Shown piece by piece: positions 25,020-35,940 of a stretch of 64,000 nucleotides of DNA (position 1 is its first letter; every line of letters begins with the position of its first letter). Origin of the DNA: Limnanthes douglasii subsp. nivea (Eukaryota > Streptophyta > Magnoliopsida > Brassicales > Limnanthaceae); the NCBI GenBank assembly GCA_036936605.1, contig JAUPFV010000002.1, forward strand, positions 320,184,893-320,248,892, given 5' to 3'. The notes beneath the pieces are model-generated. The model was not told where the DNA came from, ran no database searches, and worked only from the letters and a program-made list of their open reading frames with translations. Both the position numbers and the translations under genes were made by a program.

Positions 25020-25170
25020 TTTGGTTTGGTTTCCCATGATATATGGTTTCACATATATTATTTAATTAAATATCCCACATCTATTATTAGTTCACTATCC
25101 ATCGTCTATCCTTTAATTCACTATCTCGCGTTTATATTTTAATCAAATGTTCGGATATATGTCATTTACT
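25020..25170 (+). repeat. Short CATCTATTAT-type array in a protease-gene intron
   Basis: Degenerate copies of TTTCCCATGATATATGG / CCCACATCTATTATT / CTCGCGTTTATATT lie between coding pieces ending at ~24,990 (GAAAAA/GTATATT) and starting at 25,192 (AAATTTAG acceptor). Same core as the other arrays. Confidence 0.65.
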
Positions 25171-25829
25171 TACATAAATTAAAAAAATTTAGGTTCTAGA
25201 ATGAGAATTGAACCTACAAATAAAGAATAATACCAATTTTGTGGAGAGCTCCAACAAGCTGAAGAAGTTGATGATGAGGAAGATTTGGAAGAAGAAGATG
25301 TTAATGCTAAGAAAAATGAAGAGGACTTTCATGTGGGGAAAGAACAAAAGGATAATGTTCCTATGGAGGAAAAAAATAGGATTGTAAATCTGAGGAGGTT
25401 ACTGGTGTGCACATTAATCTTAACGACGATGATGGAGATGAAAATTGAGATGTACGACAAGACTGGATGGAAATGACTCTACTGATGTAAAGTAAATAGT
25501 AGATTAATTCATTGTTCAAGAACGTACAAGTAAAAAATATACGTAAAATGACTGCAAATCGAAAGATAAAATTAGTAAAGAAGGTTATACAATAAATAAA
25601 AACTTCAGAATATAAAAAAGCTAGTCTTGTAGAAAAACAGAAGCTGGTACCAAGAGAACGTGATGTTACTTTAAAAAAGCAATATTCAGTATCTCAAATT
25701 CTTAGGAATTTAAAGAGACCTGGAAAATTAGTAAAGAATAATTCTTCAAACAAACTAGTTGACATAAACTACCATTTGATAGAGTAAAACAGAAGATTGA
25801 AGATATTAATATATCAACAAAAGGTAAGC

Positions 25830-26130
25830 ATCTTCCATTTATCATCTTTTAATGGTCTTTTATTTATCATGGTTTCACATCATTTATATGGTTTAGCATC
25901 TATCATAGTTTACATGGTTTGACATCATTTGTATGGTTTCACATCTATCATAGTTTACATGGTTTCACGCCATATACATGGTTGCGCATCTTCCATCATT
26001 TACATTGGTTCTCCAACATTTACATGGTTGCACATCTATCATCATTCACATTGGAATAAATAATTTTTACATGTTTGTGCATCTATCATTATTTTGATGG
26101 TTTTGCATTAATAACATGGTTTCACATCTA
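25830..26130 (+). repeat. GGTTTCACATCTATCAT array in a protease-gene intron
   Basis: Repeats of ATGGTTTCACATCTATCATAGTT and related units with periods of ~25-30 bp. They follow the GTAAGC donor at 25,824 directly and end before a CTGAG acceptor-like site near 26,147. Confidence 0.75.
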
Positions 26131-27439
26131 TTTTGCTGAGGATTAACATGAAATCCCCAACATCAAATGAGCATGTGTCTAGCCAAAACATATACTTTTC
26201 AACAGTTGATCAAATAGAGAAAATGCATTTGATTGTAATAATTTTGAACTTCATATTTCCAAACTAACAAAGAAAATTACTAAAAAAGACCATATCATTT
26301 CAGAATTATAAAAAAAAGATAAATGAAGTTAAAGAAAATAATAGATCAGATATAGAGATGGAGCTACAAAAGACACTTCAACTACCTATATTGAAGTTAA
26401 ACACAGAGGATAAACTTCAGAAAATACCTCAAAAATCTCAAAAACATATGAAAGGAAAAAGTGAACACATGATACAGTTCAAGAATCACCAAATAAAAAA
26501 GCATGCAATGTGAACTATTACTAATGTTAATACAAGCAAAGAAGTTATTACAAGCCAAAAGTATCATCAAATCATTGTACAACAACATGCTTCTAATATA
26601 ACTGAGTCTCTCGCCCACAAAAACCCTAATACTATTTTTATGGAAGAACATGATGTTTATCCTAATGTTATTATGCAAAAACATAACCTACCTCAAACCC
26701 AAAACAACCCTGATCTTGGTGTAGAAAACCAAGACATTCCACCTAATATTTTTGTAGAAGTACAAAATCCTAATGTTACTATTGTTGTGGAAGAACATGA
26801 TCCTAATGTTACTGCTGTTGTGGAAGAACATGATCCTAATATTGTTGTGGAAAACAAAATGTTTCTCCTACTATAAATGTGGTCCATGATGTTCCTACTA
26901 TAAATGTTAATTTTATTGGGGTAAACAATGAGGTTTCTCCACACAGAAGTGAGCGAGGATGTTGGTGATGTAACCGTTGTTGTGAACAAATAGATGATCT
27001 AGATTATTCAATATTGACAAAACTCTTTTTAACAACCTATGTATTTGGACATGTATTTATCTGTGTATTATCTTGTTTTTTACTTAAATAATGTAATATT
27101 ATTATTTAATGTCTGAATTTCATGTTATAGTCTCTCCTTAATTGGTCTCTCATGATATAGTCTGGAATAAACTTGTAATATCTAGTTTTGCATGATAGTA
27201 TTTTGCATGACTCAGCCTCACATGAATCATATAGTGTCCCACGTTATATTTTCTCTTGTTTTTCCTTGGTTTCGCAAAACTGTCATTCTTTAGTCTTAAA
27301 TTACTAATATGTAAAAAAATTATAAATGATCCTCCCACTGAACATAAAAAACTGGAAACTTCTATAATAAGTGATTTGGATCCTACTATTGAGGAAGAGA
27401 TTATACATATAGAAACATATTTTTTTTTTAAAACAAGCA

Positions 27440-27880
27440 AGTAAATTATATTTTCTCTCGTCTCTCATGGTTTTGTCTGGGATGATATGGTGTCTCATCA
27501 TTCATATTTTCTCACACATGTAACTATCTCTCATTTATCAGGTTTCACAAGATAAGGTCTTTCATCATTCATATTTAGCCTAGTTTTGTATTATATATAT
27601 ATAGATATATATATATATATATTATTGATTTTACATAGTTGGGTTCGTTTCGAATGATATAGTCGTCCATCATTCATAGTTGATCTAGTTTTGCATGACA
27701 TAGTTTCTTATCAATCATAGTTGGCATGCTTTCTCATAATATATATGTTACTGATTTTGCATAGTAGGTCTGGTTTTGTATGATATGGTCTCTCATCATT
27801 CATAGTTGGGCTGGTTTCGCATGATATGGTCTCTCATCATTCATAGTTGGTCTAGTTTCCCATCAACTATTTTATGATTT
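27440..27880 (+). repeat. ~41-bp array in a protease-gene intron, with a (TA)n run
   Basis: Units such as TCTCTCATCATTCATAGTTGG plus CTGGTTTCGCATGATATGG, about 41 bp apart near 27,790-27,870. Inverted relative to 22,340-22,740. A (TA)n run lies at 27,591-27,625. The intron is bounded by CAA/GTAAATT (27,439) and CAAAAAG (27,896). A shorter related stretch lies at 27,120-27,250. Confidence 0.75.
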
Positions 27881-29094
27881 TTTATTTTTCAAAAAGAAAT
27901 AGAAGAAGGACCATATTTGAATTAGAATTGGACCCAATTTCAAATCCATGAAGAAATTTACTGGACGATTACCAGAACATATTATCCATATTAAAATGAA
28001 GTAACAAAAATTCTTGAAATAAAATAATAATACAAATTGGAACTAATTCAAAAAGAAGAAAACCAAGAAGATTATACAGTATGGTAAATTCCACAAATAC
28101 CAATATATAATGTTTTTGTTATTAATATGATAGAGATATTAGGTGAAGAAGAGAGATGAGATATAAGGTAAAAGTTAATTTAACATTTATTTTGTATGAC
28201 TTGCTTCCTATTACACAAATTAACTAACTATTAGTTCAACTTTTTGACAATATATAGGTTATCGATGGTTTTATATATTGGTATGTTAAACAAAATAAAT
28301 TTAAAATATCATATGTTACTTTTAAATTTGAAGAAGCAGTTACTCCAGCAAAATCCATATCTGGAAGTGTAATGGTAAGAATCATATAGTTTTATAAAAC
28401 ATATATGAATTAATAAATAAATAATATTTCAAAAAACTCTTATTTGAGTGTAGTACTTAATATACAAAAATATAGATGTTACATCTTATGTTGACGATAA
28501 ACTACGCGATCACACAACAAGTTACATATTTGTTCCACTTATAACAGAAGAACCACAAGGTATAATTTCTGTTGGATATTATTGGCAATAGATACCAAAA
28601 ATAGACCAACAATAAATCTAAACTTATTGGCAAGATATTGATACCCAACAAAAAAACTGCAAAATATGTATAAGTGTTTATCATCAATCTTCCCGAATAT
28701 ATATCTCTCTCATCTATTTTATTTATCCGCATGTTATGATATGTATATTTGATTAAAATTTTAATTTACAGATTAAATACCTCGACAACAAGGATATTTT
28801 ATCAAGAACATCAAGAATAAAGTCATGTAGTTCAAGAAAAAATCATCAACAAAAAAATAAATACTTGATTGTGGTGTAATGGTTTGCGACTATGTTTAAG
28901 ATTATATTCAACTGCGTAGACTTGGAAGAGATAACAATCATGACATTGCATCAACAAGGAGAGCGGAGATGTTTTACATATTTCTTAATAACAAAAACTA
29001 ACAGTTTTTGGGACGGTTTTGGATGTAAGAACAATCAAAGATGTATGTTTGTTAACCACTAATATATTTAGTTAAAATATTGAATTATTTTATA

Positions 29095-29275
29095 CGGTCT
29101 CGCGCATATCACCATCTATATGTACGCACTCCCACATCTATCATCTATATAGATGCATATATCACTAGAATTTATGTTTAGGTCCCGTTTCCATCACCAT
29201 TTAGCATACATATGTCTTTATCATTAATATGGTTATGTCTCGTCTCGCATCTATCATGCAGTTGTTTTGTCCTAG
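29095..29275 (+). repeat. CATCTATCAT-type array after the catalytic-Cys exon
   Basis: Units such as GGTCTCGCGCATATCACC, CCCACATCTATCATC and GTCTCGCATCTATCATGC follow the exon ending GGAT/GTAAGA at 29,023. The next coding piece starts after the acceptor TTTCATTAG at ~29,555. Confidence 0.7.
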
Positions 29276-29554
29276 TTATGGTAAGAATCATACAATTTGT
29301 TTATTTGTTTATTGTGATTTAGACAAGTTTTTTTTGTAATTAATATACTTTACCATCTTCCCAACTATTTTTCATATCAAAATTTAAACTAGTTGGTAAC
29401 ATTTGATTGGTTATTCAATTATTTGATTTTATAAAATTAGATATATTCATGATTACTATGCAATAACTACCACGTTGACAAAAAAAATCAAACTTTAATT
29501 ATTGTGCATGGTTCCAAAAGTTTTGGCTATAAACTTAGTTTATACTTTCATTAG

Positions 29555-30510
29555 GCTTCATATAGAAAAACACTTTGTTATTTGAATATGGATCTTATAA
29601 TTGAATATTCTTCGGATGATGAATCCATTTATGATGATTTAACCTCACTTAATTTATCACCAGAAAGAAAGGAAAACTGGAAATCAACAACAACCGAAGA
29701 ATACTATTCATCTTCTAATGATAATGGCATTTCTTCTTTTTTATCATGAACACTACTTTCCATAATATTTTGAAATTTCTGGAGATGAAAAGGACCAAAT
29801 GAGGATTACGTTGCTGATCATAGCAAAAAGAGAAGAAACATAATCTATTTGAAGAAGATGAGGATAATGAAGAGGTGGAGGAAGATGAGTCTGAAAAAAA
29901 ATATGAATAGGAGGAGGAAGAGTCTGACAAAAAAGACTCTAAATAAAAATGAATTGAAAGTTTGTGTTTCTGTTTGTATGTTTTTGTTTTTATTTATATT
30001 TTGTCATTTTGTTCTTAGTTTGTGTTTCTTGAAGTTTAATGTATTTCTATTTTTTTAATTTATGAACTTTTAAAAAGTTTAATGTTTCAACTATAGTTTT
30101 TATAATGTTGGTCACACATCTATCAGTTTTCATGAATGTAGTATATATCACCAAACATAATCTAGTATTGTATCTATCATATACATGAATTGGATTCACA
30201 TTTATCACCACTAATGTATTTGGCTATGACTTGGATTCACATCTATCAGATAATTATATTATACATGTCTCGCATCTATCACAAATCTATATGTAAGGTG
30301 TCATGCATCTATCATACATCATAACGTCTCACATCTATCATTGTCCCATGTTTTGTGTTTATGAAAAATGTCAATATTCAAGAGGATAGTTACAACATAA
30401 GGCTTACCACTATCCATGTAATTTGATTACAAAATATGTCAATGTTCAAGAGGATAGTTGCATCAATAGACGAAGAAAAACACATAATAACCCTAAAAAA
30501 CTATTTACTA
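29555..30510 (+). repeat. Tandem module, copy A (small acidic ORF, 3' tract and array)
   Basis: After an acceptor-like ATTAG comes a short acidic frame (from 29,588: YSSDDESIYDDLTSLNL) ending in a Glu-rich tail at 29,944. Then a T-rich tract with GTTTGTATG(T/C)TTTTGTTTTTATTTAT, then a CATCTATCAT array (30,110-30,360), then AAGAGGATAGTTACAACATAAGGCTTACC. The same order recurs from 30,550. Both small ORFs may be the C-terminal exon of the protease gene in duplicate. Confidence 0.6.
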
Positions 30511-30549
30511 ACTATTTAAGTCTACTTTTACCATCTAACCTCAGTAGTT

Positions 30550-32110
30550 ATTTTGTTTACGCTATCTTTATTTTGTTTACACATATACCTAATGGTTGAA
30601 CACCTAAACCACTATGGAAACTCCTCTCCTGATGATGATCCCATTTATATGGCCTTTCCACACGAACTGGAACTACTTGACACAGATGAAGAGCCAGATT
30701 TTATTGAAATTTGTAAAAGGCTTGGTCAAAACTCTGATGATTATACCCAGTCTCAGTCTGAAATTGCATAGGTTGCGTCTGAAATTAGTCGGGCCCTGAT
30801 TCACAGAGGCAAAACCCGATCTTCCTATAAAACTTTAGTATCGCTTTTATCCTAATGGCCCTCTAAGAAGTCACACAACAAGAAATTATCAGGAACAAAA
30901 AGGATCAAAATTATGAATAAGTCACCTCCTCTAAAAGGAGCCAGAGGTTACAATATCAGAGTGTAAGGAATTAACATCCTAAAGCCAAGTTCTTAGATCA
31001 GCTTCTTTTTTTGTTTACTTATTTTTGTTTGTATGCTTTTGTTTTTATTTATTTTTGGTTATTTTGTTTTTAGTTTATTCATCGTGAAGTTTCATTTATT
31101 TTTATTTTTTAATTATGAATTTTAATGTTTCAACTCTAGCTTATATATGTAGCATATATTTCCAAAAAATATTTTTTAATCATAGAGTTATCATCATGTA
31201 CATGGTTTCACATCAATTATATAGTTGCGCATCTATCATTATTTGATTGATTCACATCATTTATATGCTTGCACATCTATCAATATACGGTTTTGCATTA
31301 TTTACAAAAAGGTTTTGCATATATCATCATTTAACGGTTTTGTATCATTTGTCTGACCTTGCATAAATTTCCTCGCCCCTCATATATCGAACCCATGATT
31401 TAGTTTTGCATCTACCATTGGTGTGGATAATAATCGCCTGAGGGTAGGCTGGTAATTTCAGTTGGTGTTTTATGGTGGTGTGGGGGTGTTAAGTGTTTAG
31501 AGTAGAGAGTAGAGAGATAATTAAGCAGCTTGGTAGCAGTTAATTTTCATTACCCATAGTTAATGCAGGTGGTTGGGTATTTATACCCTGATGTTTGGGC
31601 CCTTATGGGCTTTCGGGTCATGTTTAATGGACCCGGGTCATGTTCAAAGACCCATGTGCTCTAAGTAGGAGAGCAAGTAGCTTAGTCAAGTAGTGTTTAG
31701 GTTTTTTAGTACTTTTGTCATAGTTCGAACAGTCCTATGGTCATAGTGTTCAAAATGATCTGTCTGGTCCGTATGATCTGTCCGGTCCGGAGGCCTTGGA
31801 CCGATATGTCCTTGTCCGGGGAGAGTGCAGAGTTCGGACTCATCAACCATAAAATATTTACCCAGTCCTACATCAATCAAATCCATGAATGCTTTACACA
31901 TCTATCACCAATTATGTATTTAGTTATGATTGGTTTCGCATTCATCACCATCAGATGTATTATAAACAGGTCCCACATCTATTATACATCATAAGGTCTC
32001 GCATTTATCACTATTAATTATATTTTGGTCCTGAAAAATGACAAATAGTCAAGAGGATAGTTTCAATATAAGGCTTATTCATATCCATGTACTTTGATTA
32101 TGACAAAAAA
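30550..32110 (+). repeat. Tandem module, copy B, split by a solo LTR
   Basis: The second copy starts with an ORF from 30,595 (NSSPDDDPIYMAFPHELELLDTDEEP), then the matching T-rich tract (~31,020-31,130), arrays at 31,190-31,421 and 31,890-32,020, and the matching AAGAGGATAGTTTCAATATAAGGCTTATTC end at ~32,050-32,110. Without the 451-bp LTR it is about 1.1 kb. The duplication predates the LTR insertion. Confidence 0.6.
31422..31872 (-). mobile_element. Solo LTR, Ty3/gypsy family of this window
   Basis: On the minus strand it starts TGTAGGACTGGG and ends ATTATCCACA (TG...CA), 451 bp. A TATAAATA box (plus-strand 31,579-31,586) is followed by a CATTAACTATGGG run, matching the layout of the LTRs at 7,879 and 62,204. 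No internal gag/pol lies next to it, hence solo. The flanking 5-mers (ATTGG and TCAAT) do not match, perhaps because it sits in a degenerate array. Confidence 0.65.
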
Positions 32111-32739
32111 TTTAGAAAAAATAACAACTAAAAGTATAAAAATTACATTGATCATACAAAAGCTCAACGTGTGTTTGTGTATTGTGACCACATTTTGAAC
32201 AACGAATACATATTATATTTCAAGTACTTAGTTATCCTCTAGATGGAATACATTTTCTTGGTAGGTTTTCCAGCTTTTTTTTAAATTAGAGGAAAGATAT
32301 CTAGAGAATTTGTTCAATTAGATGTTTGACCAAAAATAGTAAATGTGGGTATGCCACATGAATATGGTGCCTTAAAAGAGATTATAAAATATCACGGATC
32401 AATATATTTCATAAGATTCCCATCTATATAAAATATGGCAGCAAAAGCATGAGAGCATAGTGACGAATTCAGTTATTTCTTAGTTATTAATCCTACCATG
32501 AATATGTTTGTATGGAAGTGTCTGTCAAAGAAATGTTTGTATGGGGTACTTTTAGATAGAGGAACATAGTGATTAGAGATAGAAATAGACAAAAATAATA
32601 AATGTAGCAATCATTGACTAATCATTGGCGCTTTTCCTAAAAAGGGAATGTCCTTTATATAGTACATGAGGTAAGTAGGGGTAGCAAATGGTCTGAACCG
32701 CGAACCATCGGAACCGTTTAAATCAGAACCACGGTTTGC

Positions 32740-32860
32740 AGTCCTGGCGGGTTGCGGTCCTGCCGGTTTGCAGTTCTGCCGGTTTGCAATCCTGCCGGTT
32801 TGCGGTCCTGCCGGTTTGCTCCTTATGCGGTCCTGCTGGTTTGCAGTCCTAATGGGCCAG
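32740..32860 (+). repeat. Left subterminal repeats of the 3.3-kb hAT
   Basis: Tandem GCGGTCCTGCCGGTTT units (16 bp, some GCAGTCCTGCCGGTTT) end in a TTATGCGGTCCTGCTGG and CAGTCCTAATGGGCCAG tail. The same array and tail occur at 35,812-35,940 in the same (direct) orientation, although the termini themselves are inverted. Subterminal repeats are known transposase-binding regions in hAT elements; binding here is inferred. Confidence 0.8.
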
Positions 32861-33871
32861 TTTCGCAGTTAAACCACCATTTCAAACCACCAGACAAACC
32901 ATTTAAGAACCGTTTATCAGTTCAAATAACCAGACAAACCATTTAAGAAGCGTTTAATATATTTTATAATGTTATTTAAAATTAATTTGTAAGTGTTAAT
33001 TGAATCTAATTTCAATAATTGAGATATGTACCATATACGCGAGTTAATTATGTTATTTCATGTATTTTAATTTAAATATGTTATCATTTTAATCGAAATT
33101 TTATAATCAATCAATTACATTCTAAAAATCAATCAATTACATTCTAAAAAAATAATTGTAATTTGATTTTGTTACGTTTGATTATATATTTATATTTATG
33201 TATTTAAGATATTTTATTTAATATTATGTAGATATTAAATAAAATATATACATCTACTTGTATCTAGATTACAACATTTGAAGTATAAATTTAATATTTG
33301 AAGTATTCAATATTTGAAGTATAAATTTAAAGTTTTTAAAATTGTATTAATTTGGATTATGTTCCAATTGCGTAAACACATGTAATTAAATACCAACTGT
33401 GTTTCAATTAACTACGTGTAATTTGGTTCCTAAAAAGGAATTATATTCAGATGGCATAATTAAATATAATTAATTAAATATATTTATTTAGGAGATTAAC
33501 ATCATCAACAATATAAACTATCTATTATGTACCATTATGTGAAAATAACGGCGCTCCGGTATCCAGACAAATGTCCAAATTAACTTGTTAATAATATAAA
33601 ATTTCTTTCAATAAACTAGAAAAAAAAAGAAAGGGTTAATAATATAAAATTTCTTTCAATAATTTAGAGAATTTAATATATATTTTTTCATAAAAGTACT
33701 AAAATTATTAAAAAACTAATAGTTCGAAAAATCTATTTATAGAGTTATATTTTTTTTTAAATAATAGTTCGAATTTCCTATATATAGAGTTTTGATTTTT
33801 TTTTAAATAGTTTAAAGTGCATAACTTATAAAAAAATTAATTTTTTATAAAAATATTTTAAAAAAAAACCA

Positions 33872-34135
33872 GTCACGGATGACGTCAGCAAGTGACGTCA
33901 TCCGTGACGTCACCGTGCGGACCATCCGGTCAGACGTGCGGATGGTCCGCACGTTCAAACGCAACGGCTAGTTAATTAAACTAGTCGTTGCGCAACATGT
34001 CCGGACCATCCGGACGAATGTCCGGACCATCCGGACGAATGTCCGGATATGTCCGAATTTCACATTCGGGCATCCGGACAGTTCATTTTTTTCGAAATTT
34101 TCAAAAAAAAAAATGGGTCTCCCCTATAAATAGAG
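33872..34135 (+). promoter_or_regulatory. Palindromic promoter block of the hAT ORF
   Basis: Perfect inverted repeats lie in series: 16-bp arms at 33,872-33,887 and 33,893-33,908 (containing TGACGTCA), 15-bp arms at 33,914-33,928 and 33,939-33,953 (CGTGCGGACCATCCG), a near-perfect CAACGGCTAGTT / AACTAGTCGTTG pair, then a 21-bp tandem unit (ATGTCCGGACCATCCGGACG type) from ~33,997. A TATAAATA box at 34,125-34,132 is centred in a GTCTCC...GGAGAC palindrome. TGACG sites are bound by bZIP/TGA factors. Promoter activity is inferred. The next ATG of an intact ORF is at 34,338. Confidence 0.6.
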
Positions 34136-34337
34136 GAGACCCCAACTCCAACCTCACACACTCTCTAAATCTACTATAAACTCTCTAAATCTCTCAACTT
34201 GTTCTAGATTTTTTATTAAGCTTAACTTTCTTATTTTACATATCGTACTTCTGTTTTCGAAATAGTTAGATTTTTTTTTCGAAAAAAATTGTTATTAGTT
34301 TGTATTAGTTATTATTTGTGCTTATTTCAAATTTCCA

Positions 34338-34853
34338 ATGTCGTTTTGTGGCTTCAACAACAGGTTAGGACAAGCAACTCTGAAAACTGATTTTTCGGAA
34401 TTTTCTTCTTTTATGATGTCTCCTTCACCCGAGAGGGATCCGATCACACGACGCATCAAATGTGCCACTGAACCTACGAATATGAGTAAGACCCTCAAAC
34501 AAAATTTTAGTTTGAAAATTTACGATAAGGAGAGGCGAAGCGTCAAACTTGTTAGTACTACACGTACGACTTTTAGTAAGACCGCCAAACCAACTTTTAG
34601 TTCTAAAATGGTCGACAAGGTGACACGAAGTGTCAAACACCCAACTATAACTAAGAGTAAGACCGTTGTTCCTAAACAAAGTCTTAGTATGAAGACGAAG
34701 ATGGTCGATCTGATTGCTGCTGCGTTAAGTAAGGTTAATCGTGAGACTCGAGGACAAGTTTTGGGAGATCCATTACAAATTGCAGTTACTGTTGAGAAAG
34801 TTTTGCGACTTAAAAAAGTGGTTAGCGACAAGAGACTAAAAAATGTATTTTAG
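34338..34853 (+). CDS. 171-aa ORF of unknown function inside the hAT element
   Basis: Intact ATG-to-stop frame ~205 bp downstream of a TATA box, in much higher GC than its surroundings. The protein is basic and Ser/Thr/Lys-rich. It has an internal repeat: SKTLKQNFSLKIYDKERRSVK, then SKTAKPTFSSKMVDKVTRSVK, then a shorter SKTVVPKQSLSMKTKMVD, about 30 residues apart. The C-terminus (LIAAALSKVNRETRGQVLGDPLQIAVTVEKVLRL) looks helical. No BED finger, RNase H-like fold or hAT dimerisation motif is seen, so I do not call it a transposase. It could be a captured host fragment, an accessory protein, or a diverged transposase N-terminus. Confidence 0.45.
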   Translation: MSFCGFNNRLGQATLKTDFSEFSSFMMSPSPERDPITRRIKCATEPTNMSKTLKQNFSLKIYDKERRSVKLVSTTRTTFSKTAKPTFSSKMVDKVTRSVKHPTITKSKTVVPKQSLSMKTKMVDLIAAALSKVNRETRGQVLGDPLQIAVTVEKVLRLKKVVSDKRLKNVF

Positions 34854-35011
34854 CAATTGTAATATTAAATATATTAATATAACTTGTAATATTTTAACAT
34901 TTGTAATATTAAATATTTTAATATGACTTGTAATATTTTAGCATTTGTAATATTAAATATTTTAATATAACTTGTAATATTTTAGCATGATAAAATATGA
35001 TTTTGGTTTAA

Positions 35012-35367
35012 AAAATAATAAATAACATTTGTAATATTTAAAACCAAATCACAATAATAAAATTCAAAATGTAATATTAAAATTATAACAATATAACTTA
35101 AAAATAATAAATAACACTTGTTATATTTAAAACCAAATCACAATAATAAAATTCAAAATGTAATATTAAAATTATAACAATATAACTTAAAAATAATAAA
35201 TAACACTTGTAATATTTAAAACCTAATCACAATAATAAAATTCAAAATGTAATATTAAAATTATAACAATATAACTTAAAAATAATAAATAACACTTGTA
35301 ATATTTAAAACCTAATCACAATAATAAAATTCAAAATGTCATATTAAAATTATAACAATATAACTTG
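35012..35367 (+). repeat. 89-bp tandem repeat 3' of the hAT ORF
   Basis: Unit starts (AAAATAATAAATAAC) fall at 35,012, 35,101, 35,190 and 35,279, an exact 89-bp period over four copies with very few differences. A further copy follows at ~35,409-35,490 after a TTGCATGATAAAATATG spacer also present before the first copy (34,985), suggesting a larger unit was duplicated too. 34,860-35,010 repeats TAATATTTTAACATTTGTAATATTAAATAT-like units. Confidence 0.9.
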
Positions 35368-35811
35368 TAATATTTTTGCATGATAAAATATGATTTTGGT
35401 TTAAAAAATAATAAATAACACTTCTAATATTTAAAACCAAATCACAATAATAAAATTCAAAATGTAATCTTAAAATTATAACCATAGAATTTGTAATATT
35501 TTAACATGATAAGATATACTTTTGGTTTGTAATATAAAATCAACACTACTAATATTAGATCTAAAAACATAATAATAATATTCAAAATGTGATAATAATA
35601 TAAGTAATATTTAAAATTTTGGACTATATAATAATTACAACACTTAAAATAGTAATAACCAAAACAAATTAATATTAACCAAAATGTTTATTCTATAATA
35701 ATATGTAATATCTGAATATTTTTTAAATATAACATTTTGGTTATAAAATAAATAAAATATTTATAATATTTACCAATAAATCGCGGTTTTTTACAAATAA
35801 ACTGTGGTTTC

Positions 35812-35940
35812 GCAGTCCTGCCGGTTTGCGGTCCTGCCGGTTTGCGGTCCTGCCGGTTTGCGGTCCTGCCGGTTTACTCCTTATGCGGTCCTGCCGGTTT
35901 GGTGCGGTCCTGCCGGTTTGCAGTCCTAATGGGCCAGTTT
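35812..35940 (+). repeat. Right subterminal repeats of the 3.3-kb hAT
   Basis: About six GCGGTCCTGCCGGTTT units, with the same TTATGCGGTCC and CAGTCCTAATGGGCCAGTTT tail as 32,740-32,860, in direct orientation to it. Confidence 0.8.

Larger units (their letters stand above)
23801..29944 (+). pseudogene. Ulp1/SENP-type cysteine protease gene of the MULE, decayed, multi-exon
   Basis: The Ulp1 (C48) fold cleaves SUMO-like proteins; in transposons its role is unknown. Exon 23,801-24,067 is 89 codons in one frame with one TGA (VALITNDVKTVFGLNHG) and ends AAAG/GTATGC. 24,531-24,760 reads DLEKINNYIWDKEIREKLM, like the DUF1985 domain of plant Ulp-type genes. 25,192-25,823 is acidic then basic and ends AAAAG/GTAAGC. 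26,150-26,990 carries an E-E-H-D-P-N-V repeat. 27,897-28,167 and 28,258-28,374 (39 codons, VIDGFIYWY...) precede the catalytic part: 28,476 on reads SYIFVPLITEEP, then, shifted, CWILLAIDTKNR, where the usual HWILLVID has its His replaced. 28,772-29,023 reads LDCGVMVCDYV with the catalytic Cys codon at 28,871-28,873, then TRRAEMF. An acidic tail ends at 29,944. Stops are frequent. Confidence 0.65.

Noticed and set aside
26693..26989. Minus-strand 98-codon frame
   Set aside because: Opposite the E-E-H-D-P-N repeat of the protease gene; it is open only because of the repeat.
22220..31421. CRISPR-like arrays
   Set aside because: Units are degenerate, spacers are not unique or uniform, and this is plant nuclear DNA. 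They are minisatellites.
34425..34831. Minus-strand frames over the hAT ORF
   Set aside because: The plus frame has the TATA box upstream and the internal protein repeat; the minus frames have neither.
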